From NCBI RefSeq assembly GCF_012927245.1, contig NZ_JABBGE010000001.1, forward strand, positions 310,001 to 374,000: 64,000 bases of DNA, written 5' to 3'. Position 1 is the stretch's first letter. Every line of letters starts with the position of its first letter. The notes under the pieces are model-generated. The model worked only from the letters and a program-made list of their open reading frames with translations. It was not told the origin of the DNA and did not search any database. Position numbers and translations under genes: made by a program. Below are positions 37,365 to 45,821 of the stretch, piece by piece. The DNA is from Streptomyces sp. R302. GTDB lineage: Bacteria > Actinomycetota > Actinomycetes > Streptomycetales > Streptomycetaceae.

Positions 37365-38396
37365 CTACTTGTACAGCGGCTCGGGCGGTTCGGCCTTCCC
37401 GAGCCCGGCCTCCAGCCAGACCCCGTACGCCTCCTGCCAGCGGCCCTTGCGGTACTCCTCCAGGACCTTGTTGACCCGGCGCACCAGGTCGTCGTTGCCG
37501 AGCCTGGCCGCCACCCCGTAGTACTCCTCGGTGAACGGCTTCCCCTTCAGCTCCACCGCCGGGTCCTGCGCGGCCTGTCCGGCCGCCAGGGCGTTGTCGG
37601 TGACGATCGCGTCGACCTCGCCCATCTGGAGCCGGGCCAGGCAGTCCAGCTGGTTCGGCACGGTCAGCAGGTTCCGGTCGGCGGGGGTGCCCTCCCCCTC
37701 GTCCCGGATGATCGCGCCGAAGGACCGCTCCTCCAGCGCCTCGTGGGCGGTGGAGCCCTCGGCGGTGCACACCCGGCGGCCCTTCAGGGAGGCGTCGTGG
37801 CCGGTGATCGGGGAGGTCTTCGGGGCGAGGACCTGCTGGCCCGCCCGGAAGTAGGCGGTGGAGAAGGCGACCTGCTTGATCCGCTTGCAGTTGATGGTCA
37901 TCGTGCGGACCACCAGGTCCACCTTGCCGGTGTCCAGGGCGGCGATCCGCTGGTTGGTGGGCACCGCGCGGAAGACGACCGCGTCCTCGCTGCCCAGCAG
38001 GTCCTCGGCTATCGCCCGGGCCAGGGCGATGTCGAAGCCCTCCAGGGTGCCGGTCTCCGGGTCGCGGAAGCCCCAGCGGTAGCTGGACTGGTCGACGCCC
38101 ACGATCAGCTTGCCCCGCCGCTTGATCGCGGCGACCGAGGGCCCGTCCTCGGCCGAGGGCCGCAGCGAGGCCTCCGGGTGCTCGCAGGTGTCGGCCTTGA
38201 CCTGCAGGGCGGTGCCCACGCCGGGTCCCGGCCCGAACGGGCCGGCGGGCGCGGGCGCGCCGTCCCCGCCCCGGGCCAGCGGCAGCAGGGTGAGGGAGGC
38301 GGTCAGCGCGCAGGCCACGCCCATCGCCGCCACCCCGCCCCAGCCGCGCAGCCGCCGGGCCGCCCGCCGTGCCACCGACGCGTCGTCGGGTGTCAT
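37365..38396 (-). CDS. glnH: GlnH-like amino-acid-binding protein, membrane-anchored
   Basis: 343 residues. An N-terminal membrane segment (about 20-41, VAAMGVACALTASLTLLPLA) is followed by a type 3 periplasmic-binding fold: AAIKRRGKLIVGVDQSSYRW, TGTLEGFDIALARAIAEDLL, TNQRIAALDTGKVDLVVRTM and MGEVDAIVTDNALAAG. There is no clear lipobox, so it looks anchored by an uncleaved helix. No permease or ATPase gene is near, so it is not part of an importer. In mycobacteria and corynebacteria glnH and glnX lie beside pknG, and GlnH reports extracellular Asp/Glu through GlnX to the kinase. The same role is inferred here from gene order. Confidence 0.85.
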   Translation of the reverse strand: MTPDDASVARRAARRLRGWGGVAAMGVACALTASLTLLPLARGGDGAPAPAGPFGPGPGVGTALQVKADTCEHPEASLRPSAEDGPSVAAIKRRGKLIVGVDQSSYRWGFRDPETGTLEGFDIALARAIAEDLLGSEDAVVFRAVPTNQRIAALDTGKVDLVVRTMTINCKRIKQVAFSTAYFRAGQQVLAPKTSPITGHDASLKGRRVCTAEGSTAHEALEERSFGAIIRDEGEGTPADRNLLTVPNQLDCLARLQMGEVDAIVTDNALAAGQAAQDPAVELKGKPFTEEYYGVAARLGNDDLVRRVNKVLEEYRKGRWQEAYGVWLEAGLGKAEPPEPLYK

Positions 38397-38407
38397 TCCG
38401 CCTCCTC

Positions 38408-39862
38408 TCACCGGTACTCCGACAGTCTTCGGTTGATGCCGAGCACCGCGCCGAGGGCGCCGAGGGCGCCGAGCGCGGCCGCGCCGAGCGGCAGCCCGGT
38501 CAGCGCGTCCACCGCGCCGCGCGCGGAGCCGGTGAACTGCTCCTGCTCGTGGGTGAGGGCCCGCTCCAGGGCCGCGTCGACCTGGTCGAAGGACCAGCCG
38601 GCCGACTCCTTCGCCTCGCCGGTCCCCTTCGGGCCGATGATCCGGTCCAGGGCGGCCTGGTAGTCGCCCGCCTCGCCGAGCTCCCGCGCGGCGGCGTGCC
38701 GCTCCCGCCACTCGCCGGCCCGGGCCGTGGCCTCGGCCAGCGGCGCCCGGCCCGCCTCGTCCTCGGCGAGCCGCGTCGCGCGGGCCAGCGCGTCGACGAG
38801 CGCCGCCATGCCCTTCGCGTACTCCGCCTCGTACTTGTCGTCCTTGCCGTCCTCGGTGAGCACCGCGCCCCGGGCGACCTGCGTGAGGTTCTCGTTGGCG
38901 CGGGCCTTGAGGGAGCTGATCCGCGCCTCGTTGAGCAGCTGGAGCGACTGCTGGCCCTCGGCCCGCGCCGAGCCCAGACCGGCCCGGGCCACGGCGTGCG
39001 CCCCGGCGAGCCAGAGCAGCACCGCCACGGTGGCGGCGGTGGCGGCGAGCAGCCCCCGGCTGAACACGCGGTTGGTCCGGCGGTACTCGCGCCGCTGCGC
39101 CCACACGAGGACGCCGAGGGCGAGCACCCCGGCGCCGAGCGCCAGGTAGGGCCAGGCGCGGGCGTCGTCGTCGTCCCGGTGCAGCCGGGCGGTCTCGGCC
39201 GCGTAGAGCCGCTCGGCGGCGGGCAGCAGCCGGGTGGTCATCTCCTGGTTGGCGTACCGCAGATAGGCGCCGCCCAGCGGGAGGCCCTGCCGGTTGGCGG
39301 CTCTGGCCCGCTCCATCAGTCCGGCGTAGCGCGGCAGCAGTTCGTTGAGCGCGGTGATCTCGCGGGCGGACTCGTCCGAACCGTCGGTGTTGGCCGCGGC
39401 CTTCACCAGGAGCCGGGAGGCGGTGGCGAGGTCGCGGTCGTAGCGGGCGCGGGACTCGGCGGGTTCGAGGGTGCCGGCGAGGAAGCCGGCCGCGGCGGTG
39501 GAGTCGGCGTCGGCCAGCGAGCGGTAGATCGCGGCGGCGTCGGCGCTCAGCGGTTGGCTGCGTCCGACGACGGCCTCGGCGGAGCCGGCCCGGTCGGCCG
39601 CCTCAAGGCCGGCGACCGTGCCGAGGGCGAGGACGAGCAGCGCCAGGACGGCCCCGAGGATCCGCAGCCGTCCCGGCTCGGTCGTCGCGGCCTCGCGCAG
39701 CACCTCGCGCCCGGTCGCCCACGCGCCCCGCGCGGGCGGCGGCGATGCGGCCCCGTCGGTCCCGGCGGCGGCGCGCGAGACCTGCCCCGGCACGACCGGC
39801 CGCGCGGCCGCGGCCGCCGGGCCGTGCGGCGCCGCGGCGGGCGCGCTCGGTGGCTGTGTCAC
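38408..39862 (-). CDS. glnX: GlnX-like transmembrane signalling protein
   Basis: 484 residues from GTG at 39862 (VTQPPSAPAAAP). After a disordered N-terminus there are four membrane helices: ILGAVLALLVLALGTVAGLE (about 70-90), YLALGAGVLALGVLVWAQRR, LLAATAATVAVLLWLAGAHA and a last one near the C-terminus (LPLGAAALGALGALGAVLGI). Between helices 1-2 and 3-4 are long extracytoplasmic helical domains (YRSLADADSTAAAGFLAGTL; LLNEARISSLKARANENLTQ) that resemble four-helix sensor domains. It ends 11 bases before the glnH-like gene. This topology and position match GlnX of the mycobacterial PknG pathway. It is the first gene of the seven-gene operon, downstream of the 11-bp repeat array. Confidence 0.82.
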   Translation of the reverse strand: MTQPPSAPAAAPHGPAAAAARPVVPGQVSRAAAGTDGAASPPPARGAWATGREVLREAATTEPGRLRILGAVLALLVLALGTVAGLEAADRAGSAEAVVGRSQPLSADAAAIYRSLADADSTAAAGFLAGTLEPAESRARYDRDLATASRLLVKAAANTDGSDESAREITALNELLPRYAGLMERARAANRQGLPLGGAYLRYANQEMTTRLLPAAERLYAAETARLHRDDDDARAWPYLALGAGVLALGVLVWAQRREYRRTNRVFSRGLLAATAATVAVLLWLAGAHAVARAGLGSARAEGQQSLQLLNEARISSLKARANENLTQVARGAVLTEDGKDDKYEAEYAKGMAALVDALARATRLAEDEAGRAPLAEATARAGEWRERHAAARELGEAGDYQAALDRIIGPKGTGEAKESAGWSFDQVDAALERALTHEQEQFTGSARGAVDALTGLPLGAAALGALGALGAVLGINRRLSEYR

Positions 39863-40032
39863 GTGACCTCCCCCTCGGTCTCGACGTCGATCGACCCCGG
39901 CGAGCAGTATGGCCGCAGGCGGCCCGCCCGCACACCGGGAATGACACGATCTTGTGCCTATCGTGCCCCACGCGCTGGGGAGTTCCGCGGGCGAGCCCCC
40001 TTCGCCGCCGCCCCGGCCCCCGCTGGAACCCT

Positions 40033-40210
40033 TCTCGAACCCTCCTCGAAGTCCCCTCGAACTCTCCTCAAGTCCAACTTGAACCCGAATCGAATCCCAC
40101 TCGAATCCAACTCGAACTCCCATCGGATTCAACTCGGATCCAGCTCGGATCCAGCTCGGATCCAGCTCGGATCCAGCTTGGATTCGGCTCGAACTCGACT
40201 CGAACACTCT
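40033..40210. repeat. Sixteen-unit 11-bp phased array upstream of the glnX-pknG operon
   Basis: A TCGAA/TCGGA/TTGAA-type core recurs at exact 11-base steps, beginning at 40035, 40046, 40057 and so on to 40200. Four central units (40133-40176) are identical (CTCGGATCCAG); the outer ones have drifted. There are no insertions or deletions. Eleven bases is about one helical turn, so every core faces the same side of the DNA. The array lies 170-350 bases upstream of the glnX start and just beyond the csn operon terminator. It is not in a reading frame. Confidence 0.92.
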
Positions 40211-40225
40211 CGTTCTGAAAACGCC

Positions 40226-40258
40226 CGATCCCCCGGATCGGTTCCGCCCGGGGGATCG
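40226..40258 (-). terminator. Terminator hairpin of the csn operon
   Basis: CGATCCCCCGG and its exact reverse complement flank an 11-base loop, 27 bases beyond the csnK stop. There is no long U-tract, as is usual in this genus. Confidence 0.75.
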
Positions 40259-40284
40259 CTCGAACAGGTGAACATGTCGTGGGG

Positions 40285-41256
40285 TCAGCCCGGGTACTGC
40301 CCCCGCAGCCGCTCCGCCGCCCCCGGCTCCGCGCCACCCCACTCGTCGAGCGCGAGCAGCCCCGCGCCGAGCACCGGCGGCGCCGTCACGAACCGCACCG
40401 CCGCCTTCGGGGCCCGTACGGCCAGGAGTTCACGGATACGCTCCTCCAACTGCGGGTGCCGGGCGGCGAGGACGCTGCCGCCGAGGACCACCGGCGCCTC
40501 CTCGCCGAGGAGTCCGAGCCGCCGCAGCGCCACCGCCGACAGGGCCACGACCTCCTCGGCCATCCGGTGCACCAGACCCAGCGCCACCGGGTCGCCCTCC
40601 GCCGCCACCCGGAAAAGGACCGGTGCCAGCTCGTGCCGGCGCCCCTGCGGGATGCGCTCCAGGTGCAGCGCCTCGATCAGCGCGTACATCGACTCCAGGC
40701 CGAAGTGCGCGGGCAGCGCCCGCGCCAGCGCGGTCGGCTCGCCCCGCCCGTCCTCGGCGCGGGCCGCGAACCACAGGGCCTCCTCGGAGAGCCCGCCGCC
40801 CCCGCCCCAGTCGCCGGAGATCTTCCCGATCGCCGGGAAGCGGGCGGTCCGCCCGTCCGGGGTCATGCCCACGCAGTTCACGCCCGCCCCGCAGACCACG
40901 GCCACGCCGCGCGGCTCGTCGAGCCCGGCCCGCAGGATCGCGAAGGTGTCGTTGTGGACCCGTAGCGAGGCACTCCACCCCCGCCCGAGCAACTCCCGCT
41001 CCAGGGCCGCCTCCTCGACCGGAAGGTCGGCATTGGCGAGGCAGGCGGTGACGTGCGCGAAGGACAGCGGGACGCCGGCGTCGGCCGCCGCCCGCCCCAC
41101 GATCTCCGCGAGCCCGTCGACCGCCGGTGCCACCCCCACCACCGGCGGCTGGAACCCCCCGCCGCGCGCCGAGGCAAGCACCGTGCCGTCCGGCGCGAGC
41201 ACCGCGACGTCGGTCTTGCTGTTGCCCGCGTCGACCGCGAGCAGCGTCCCGTTCAC
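40285..41256 (-). CDS. csnK: BadF/NagK-type amino-sugar kinase (CsnK)
   Basis: 323 residues from a GTG overlapping the csnH stop (GTGA). ASKHA-fold ATPase: phosphate-1 loop LLAVDAGNSKTDVAVL, phosphate-2 VCGAGVNCVGM, a GDWGGGGGLSEEAL loop and an adenosine motif near VVLGGSVLA. The BadF/BadG/BcrA/BcrD family includes N-acetylglucosamine kinases. In csnR-K operons this last gene phosphorylates the glucosamine unit released from the imported oligosaccharide. Gene order supports that assignment; the exact sugar is inferred. Confidence 0.85.
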   Translation of the reverse strand: MNGTLLAVDAGNSKTDVAVLAPDGTVLASARGGGFQPPVVGVAPAVDGLAEIVGRAAADAGVPLSFAHVTACLANADLPVEEAALERELLGRGWSASLRVHNDTFAILRAGLDEPRGVAVVCGAGVNCVGMTPDGRTARFPAIGKISGDWGGGGGLSEEALWFAARAEDGRGEPTALARALPAHFGLESMYALIEALHLERIPQGRRHELAPVLFRVAAEGDPVALGLVHRMAEEVVALSAVALRRLGLLGEEAPVVLGGSVLAARHPQLEERIRELLAVRAPKAAVRFVTAPPVLGAGLLALDEWGGAEPGAAERLRGQYPG

Positions 41257-42518
41257 GCCCACGCCAGGTGCTCCCGGTTGTGCGCGATCAGGCGGTCGGT
41301 GAGCTGCTCGGCGTACGCGTACTGCCCGACCAGCGGGTGGGCGAGCAGCGCCTTGAAGACCCGCTCCCGGCCGCCCCGCAGGGCCGCGTCGAGCGCCAGG
41401 TCCTCGTAGGCCGTCACGTTCGCGATCAGCCCGGCGTACAGCGGGTCCACCGGTGCGACCGGCAGCGGCACCGCCCCGCCCGTGCCGACCGCCGCCTGCG
41501 TCTCGATGACGGCGTCGTCCGGCAGGAACGGCAGCGTGCCGTTGTTGTACGTGTTCACCACCTGGTGCGGCGAGCCGCCGCCGGCGAGGAGCGAGGCCGC
41601 CAGGTCCACGGCCGCCTCCGAGTAGAAGGCGCCGCCGCGCTTCCCGAGCAGCGCCGGCTTCTCGTCGAGCGCCGGGTCGCCGTACATCTCCAGGAGTTCC
41701 TTCTCCATCGCGGCGACCTCGGCGGCCCGCGAGGGCTTGGTCCGCAGCTCCTCGACGACCTCGTCGTGCGCGTAGTAGTAGCGCAGGTAGTACGAGGGCA
41801 CGACGCCGAGCCGGTCCACGACGGGGCGCGGCAGGTGCAGGTCGGCGGCGATGGCGTCGCCGTGCTCGGCGAGCAGCCGCGGCAGCACGTCCTCGCCGTC
41901 GGGGCCGCCGAGCCGGACGCCGGTCTCCCAGGTGAGGTGGTTGAGGCCGATGTGGTCGAGGTGGACCTCGGAGGGTGCCACGTCGAGGAGCTTCGCGAAC
42001 TTCCGCTGGAAGCCGATGGCCACGTTGCACAGGCCGACGGCCTTGTGCCCGGCGTCGAGCAGGGCGCGGGTGACGATCCCGACGGGGTTGGTGAAGTCGA
42101 TGATCCAGGCGTCCGGGTTGGCGCGCCGGACCCGCTCCGCGATGTCGAGGACGACGGGCACGGTGCGCAGCGCCTTGGCGAGGCCGCCGGCGCCGGTGGT
42201 CTCCTGGCCGACGCAGCCGCACTCCAGGGGCCAGGTCTCGTCCTGGTTCCTGGCCGCCTGGCCGCCGACGCGGAGCTGCAGGAGGACGGCGTCGGCGCCC
42301 TCGACGGCGGCGTCGAGGTCGGTCGTGGTGGTGATCCGGCCCTCGTGCGCCTGCTTGGCGAAGATCCGGCGGGCGAGCCCGCCGACGAGGTCGAGCCGGT
42401 CGGCGGCCGGGTCGACGAGGACGAGTTCGGTGAGGGGCAGGGTGTCGCGCAGCCGCGCGAATCCGTCGATCAGTTCGGGGGTGTAGGTGGACCCGCCCCC
42501 CACGACAGCGAGCTTCAT
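41253..42518 (-). CDS. csnH: GH4-family NAD-dependent glycosidase (CsnH)
   Basis: 421 residues. The N-terminal Rossmann motif is KLAVVGGGSTYTPELIDGF. The GH4 metal and active-site blocks are IDFTNPVGIVTRAL, GLCNVAIGFQRKF (metal-binding Cys) and LNHLTWETG. VVNTYNNGTLPFLPDDAVIE is typical of 6-phospho-beta-glucosidase-like members. GH4 enzymes need NAD and Mn and cleave by oxidation-elimination in the cytoplasm. Here the enzyme would split imported glucosamine oligosaccharides or their phosphates before or after the kinase acts. It starts 7 bases after csnG. Confidence 0.88.
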   Translation of the reverse strand: MKLAVVGGGSTYTPELIDGFARLRDTLPLTELVLVDPAADRLDLVGGLARRIFAKQAHEGRITTTTDLDAAVEGADAVLLQLRVGGQAARNQDETWPLECGCVGQETTGAGGLAKALRTVPVVLDIAERVRRANPDAWIIDFTNPVGIVTRALLDAGHKAVGLCNVAIGFQRKFAKLLDVAPSEVHLDHIGLNHLTWETGVRLGGPDGEDVLPRLLAEHGDAIAADLHLPRPVVDRLGVVPSYYLRYYYAHDEVVEELRTKPSRAAEVAAMEKELLEMYGDPALDEKPALLGKRGGAFYSEAAVDLAASLLAGGGSPHQVVNTYNNGTLPFLPDDAVIETQAAVGTGGAVPLPVAPVDPLYAGLIANVTAYEDLALDAALRGGRERVFKALLAHPLVGQYAYAEQLTDRLIAHNREHLAWA

Positions 42519-42525
42519 TCCGGTA

Positions 42526-43392
42526 TCAGCCCTTCACTCCGGTCAGGGTGACTCCCTCGACGAACGCCTTCTGGGCGAAGAAGAACACGAGGATCACGGG
42601 GGCCATGACCAGGACGGTCGCGGCCATGGTCAGGTTCCAGTCGGTGTGGTGCGCGCCCTTGAAGGACTCCAGGCCGTAACTGAGCGTCCAGGCGGCCGGG
42701 TTCTCGGAGGCGTAGATCTGCGGCCCGAAGTAGTCGTTCCAGCAGTAGAAGAACTGGAAGAGGGCGACGGCGGCGACGGCCGGCTTCGCCATCGGCAGCA
42801 CGACCCGCAGCAGGATGCGCAGTTCGCCGCAGCCGTCGATGCGGGCCGCCTCGACGTACTCGTCGGGGATGGTGAGGAGGAACTGGCGCAGCAGGAAGAT
42901 CGCGAAGGCGTCGCCGAAGGCCATCGGGACGATCAGCGGCCACAGCGTCCCGGACAGGTCCATCTGCTTGGCCCAGAACAGGTACATGGGGATGATCACG
43001 ACCTGCGGCGGCAGCATCATCATCGAGATCACGAGCAGCAGCGACAGGTGCCGGCCGCGGAAGCGGAACTTGGCGAGCGCGTACGCGACGGGTATCGACG
43101 ACACCACGACGAGGACGGTGCCGAGGCCCGCGTACAGCAGCGAGTTCTTCCACCAGGTGAGGAAGCCGTCGGTCTCGAAGACCTTCAGGTAGTTCTCGAA
43201 GTGCCAGGAGTCCGGGGTGAGATCGCGGGTGAGCGCCTGCTGGTCGCTCATCAGCGAGGTGAGGAGGACGAAGACGAACGGCAGGACGAAGAAGAGGGCC
43301 GCGGCGATCCCGAGGGAGTGCACGGCGATCCAGTGCAGCAGGGCCTTGCGCCGGGCCGTCCGGGCGGCGGGTGCGGTCAGGGACACGGTCAT
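42526..43392 (-). CDS. csnG: Carbohydrate ABC permease, MalG type (CsnG)
   Basis: 288 residues with six membrane helices, beginning after a short cytoplasmic N-terminus (HSLGIAAALFFVLPFVFVLL). The ATPase-contact EAA loop is EYVEAARIDGCGELRILLRV. It lies three bases after csnF. No ATPase gene is in the operon, as usual for Streptomyces sugar importers that share the MsiK ATPase. It forms a heterodimer with CsnF for oligosaccharide import. Confidence 0.9.
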   Translation of the reverse strand: MTVSLTAPAARTARRKALLHWIAVHSLGIAAALFFVLPFVFVLLTSLMSDQQALTRDLTPDSWHFENYLKVFETDGFLTWWKNSLLYAGLGTVLVVVSSIPVAYALAKFRFRGRHLSLLLVISMMMLPPQVVIIPMYLFWAKQMDLSGTLWPLIVPMAFGDAFAIFLLRQFLLTIPDEYVEAARIDGCGELRILLRVVLPMAKPAVAAVALFQFFYCWNDYFGPQIYASENPAAWTLSYGLESFKGAHHTDWNLTMAATVLVMAPVILVFFFAQKAFVEGVTLTGVKG

Positions 43393-43395
43393 GGT

Positions 43396-44406
43396 TCAGT
43401 CACCCGAGCCGATCAGGCCGCCGCGCCGGCGCATGAGCAGCGCGGTGAAGGCCATGGAGAGGGCGAAGAGCACCAGCGCCACCACGCAGGCCGCGCCGTA
43501 GTTGAACTGGCTGAAGCCGAGGCTGTAGACGAGCTGCGGCAGGGTGAGCGTGGAGTCGTCCGGATAGCCGGGGACGAAGGTCTCGCCGGAGCCGCCCATC
43601 TTGCCCGAGGCGACCTTGGCGGCCACGATCGGCTGCGTGTAGTACTGCATCGCGCCGATGATCCCGGTGACGACCGCGAAGAGGATGATCGGCGAGATGT
43701 TCGGCAGCGTGATGTGCCGGAACCGCTGCCGGGCGTTCGCGCCGTCCAGCTCGGCGGCCTCGTACTGCTCCTTGGGCACGTCGAGCAGGGCGGCCATGAA
43801 GATGACCATGAGGTCGCCGATGCCCCAGACGGCGAGCAGGGTCAGGGCCGGCTTGGCCCAGGCCGGGTCGGTGAACCAGGCGGGGGCGGGCAGCCCGATG
43901 CCCTCCAGGAGGGCGTTGACGGGCCCGGTGCCGGGGTTGAGCAGGAAGACGAAGGCGAGCGTCGCCGCCACCGGCGGGGCCAGGAACGGCAGGTAGAAGA
44001 GGGTGCGGAAGATCCCCGCGCCCGTCTTGATCTTCGTGATGAGCATGCCGACGCCGAGTCCGAAGACGACCCGGCAGCTCACCATGACGACGCAGAGCCA
44101 GAGGGTGTTCCGGAGGGCGGGCCAGAACTGCGGGAAGGACGTGAAGACGTACTCCCAGTTCCCGGCGCCCCGCCACTCCGGCGGGTTGATCCCGTCGTAC
44201 TTCATCAGCGAGAAGTAGACGGTCGAGACGAGCGGATAGACGAAGAAGAAGCCGAAGCCGATCAGCCAGGGCGCCATGAAGGCGAGGGTGCGCAGCGCGC
44301 CGCGGCGGCGCCGGGCCCGCAGGGTGTTCTTTCCCCCGGCGGCGGCGCCGCGGACGGAGGCGGCCGGGGCGGCCGCCTCCGTCGGGGGCAGGGTGTCCGT
44401 GCTCAT
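43396..44406 (-). CDS. csnF: Carbohydrate ABC permease, MalF type (CsnF)
   Basis: 336 residues. A cytoplasmic Ala-rich N-terminus (about 45 residues) precedes six helices (LAFMAPWLIGFGFFFVYPLV, LFYLPFLAPPVAATLAFVFL, ALTLLAVWGIGDLMVIFMAA). The EAA loop is EQYEAAELDGANARQRFRHI. It is next to the binding-protein gene, 16 bases away. The other half of the membrane channel is CsnG. Confidence 0.9.
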   Translation of the reverse strand: MSTDTLPPTEAAAPAASVRGAAAGGKNTLRARRRRGALRTLAFMAPWLIGFGFFFVYPLVSTVYFSLMKYDGINPPEWRGAGNWEYVFTSFPQFWPALRNTLWLCVVMVSCRVVFGLGVGMLITKIKTGAGIFRTLFYLPFLAPPVAATLAFVFLLNPGTGPVNALLEGIGLPAPAWFTDPAWAKPALTLLAVWGIGDLMVIFMAALLDVPKEQYEAAELDGANARQRFRHITLPNISPIILFAVVTGIIGAMQYYTQPIVAAKVASGKMGGSGETFVPGYPDDSTLTLPQLVYSLGFSQFNYGAACVVALVLFALSMAFTALLMRRRGGLIGSGD

Positions 44407-44422
44407 GGGCGGGTTCCGGCCG

Positions 44423-45769
44423 TCACTTCGCCGCGGCGATGTCGCGGTCGATCTGGGCGGCGGTGTCGGCGAGCCCCTTCTTCAGGTCGGTGACCTGGCC
44501 CTTCTCGTACTGCTGGGCGAACTTCTGGAGGGTGTCCTGGTAGGCGGAGCCGTTCACCGCGCCGTCCGAGGTGGTGGACTTCGGGTGCTGGGCGATCTCC
44601 AGGAAGGTCTTGAAGCGCGGGTCGAACTTCAGGTCCGGGGACTTCAGGGCCTCCAGGGTGGAGGGGACGTTGCCGATGGCGTTGGCGAAGCCCACCACCG
44701 CCTCGGTGTCGGTGGTCATGAACTTGACCAGCTCCCAGGCCGTGTTCTGCTTCTTCGACTGCGGCGCGATGCCCATGATCGTGCCGGAGAGGTAGCCCTT
44801 GCCGTACTCGGCGGCCTCGTCGTCGGCGACCGGCAGCGGCGCGACGCCGACCTCGAAGGGCACCTTGGCGTCCTTGATGAAGTTCAGCCGCCACTCGCCG
44901 TCCAGCTGCATGGCGACCTGACCGGTCTGGAAGGGGTGCTTGACGCCCCACTCGTCACCGAAGGTGGTGCGGTACTTGTCCAGCTTCGGGAAGCCGCCGA
45001 GCGCGTCCACCAGCGACTTCTGGTACGTCATCATCTCGGCGAACGCCGGGTCGGACGCGGCCGTCGACTTGCCGTCCTCGTCGAAGTAACCGCCGTGGCC
45101 CCACTGCGACATGTAGTGTGAGAGGACCGTCTCGTAGCCGAGGTAGTTCGGCATGAAGCCGAGCTGCTCGTACGAGTCGCCCTTCGGCTTCGTCAGCCTC
45201 TTGGCGGTCTCGGTGAACTCGGACCAGGTCTTCGGCGGCGCCTCCGGGTCCAGCCCGGCCTTCCGGAAGGCGTCCTTGTTGTAGTAGAGCCCGTACGCGT
45301 CCGAGAGCAGCGGCAGCGTGCAGCGCTTGCCCTCGAACTGCGTGTAGTCCTGGAGGACCTTCGGGAAGGTCTTGTCGAGGTCCAGCTCGTCCTTCTCGAT
45401 GAAGGGCTTGAGGTCGGCGAGCGCGCCCGTGTGGCAGAACTTGCCGACGTTGGCCGTGGTGAAGGAGGCGACCACGTCGGGGCCGTTGGAGCCGCCGGCG
45501 CGCAGCGCCTGGCCGAGCTTGTCGTCGTTGATGTTGCCGACGACCTTCACCTTGATGTTCGGGTGGGCCTTCGTGAAGCGGGCGACGTTCTCCTCGATGG
45601 CCTTCACCTCGGCCGGGGCCGTCCAGCCGTGCCAGAAGGTGATGGTCGTCTCGGCCTTGGGGTCGTCGCTCGCCGCGTCGCCGGCGGAGCCGGTACAGGC
45701 GGAGGCGAAGAGGGCGATGGAGGCGGTGGCGGCGAGCGCGGCTGCGGCTCCGCGCGGGCGTACGGACAT
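44423..45769 (-). CDS. csnE: Sugar-binding lipoprotein of the ABC importer (CsnE)
   Basis: 448 residues. The signal peptide ends in a lipobox (FASACTGSAG) with the acylated Cys near residue 25. The mature part is a type 1 extracellular solute-binding protein: TTITFWHGWTAPAEVKAIEE, VVGNINDDKLGQALRAGGSN, TFGDEWGVKHPFQTGQVAMQ and LSGTIMGIAPQSKKQNTAWE. It sits on the outer face of the membrane and delivers sugar to CsnF/CsnG. In S. coelicolor CsnEFG takes up chitosan oligosaccharides; the same gene order supports that here. Confidence 0.9.
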   Translation of the reverse strand: MSVRPRGAAAALAATASIALFASACTGSAGDAASDDPKAETTITFWHGWTAPAEVKAIEENVARFTKAHPNIKVKVVGNINDDKLGQALRAGGSNGPDVVASFTTANVGKFCHTGALADLKPFIEKDELDLDKTFPKVLQDYTQFEGKRCTLPLLSDAYGLYYNKDAFRKAGLDPEAPPKTWSEFTETAKRLTKPKGDSYEQLGFMPNYLGYETVLSHYMSQWGHGGYFDEDGKSTAASDPAFAEMMTYQKSLVDALGGFPKLDKYRTTFGDEWGVKHPFQTGQVAMQLDGEWRLNFIKDAKVPFEVGVAPLPVADDEAAEYGKGYLSGTIMGIAPQSKKQNTAWELVKFMTTDTEAVVGFANAIGNVPSTLEALKSPDLKFDPRFKTFLEIAQHPKSTTSDGAVNGSAYQDTLQKFAQQYEKGQVTDLKKGLADTAAQIDRDIAAAK

Positions 45770-45821
45770 GGCGGGGTCTCCCTGGGCGGGCTGAGGGGAA
45801 GGGCGGTGCGGTGGTGCGGGG

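Noticed and set aside
40033..40210. The 11-bp array as a repeat-protein coding region
   Set aside because: The unit is not a multiple of three. Frames across it give an 11-residue period in all three frames and end or start without signals.
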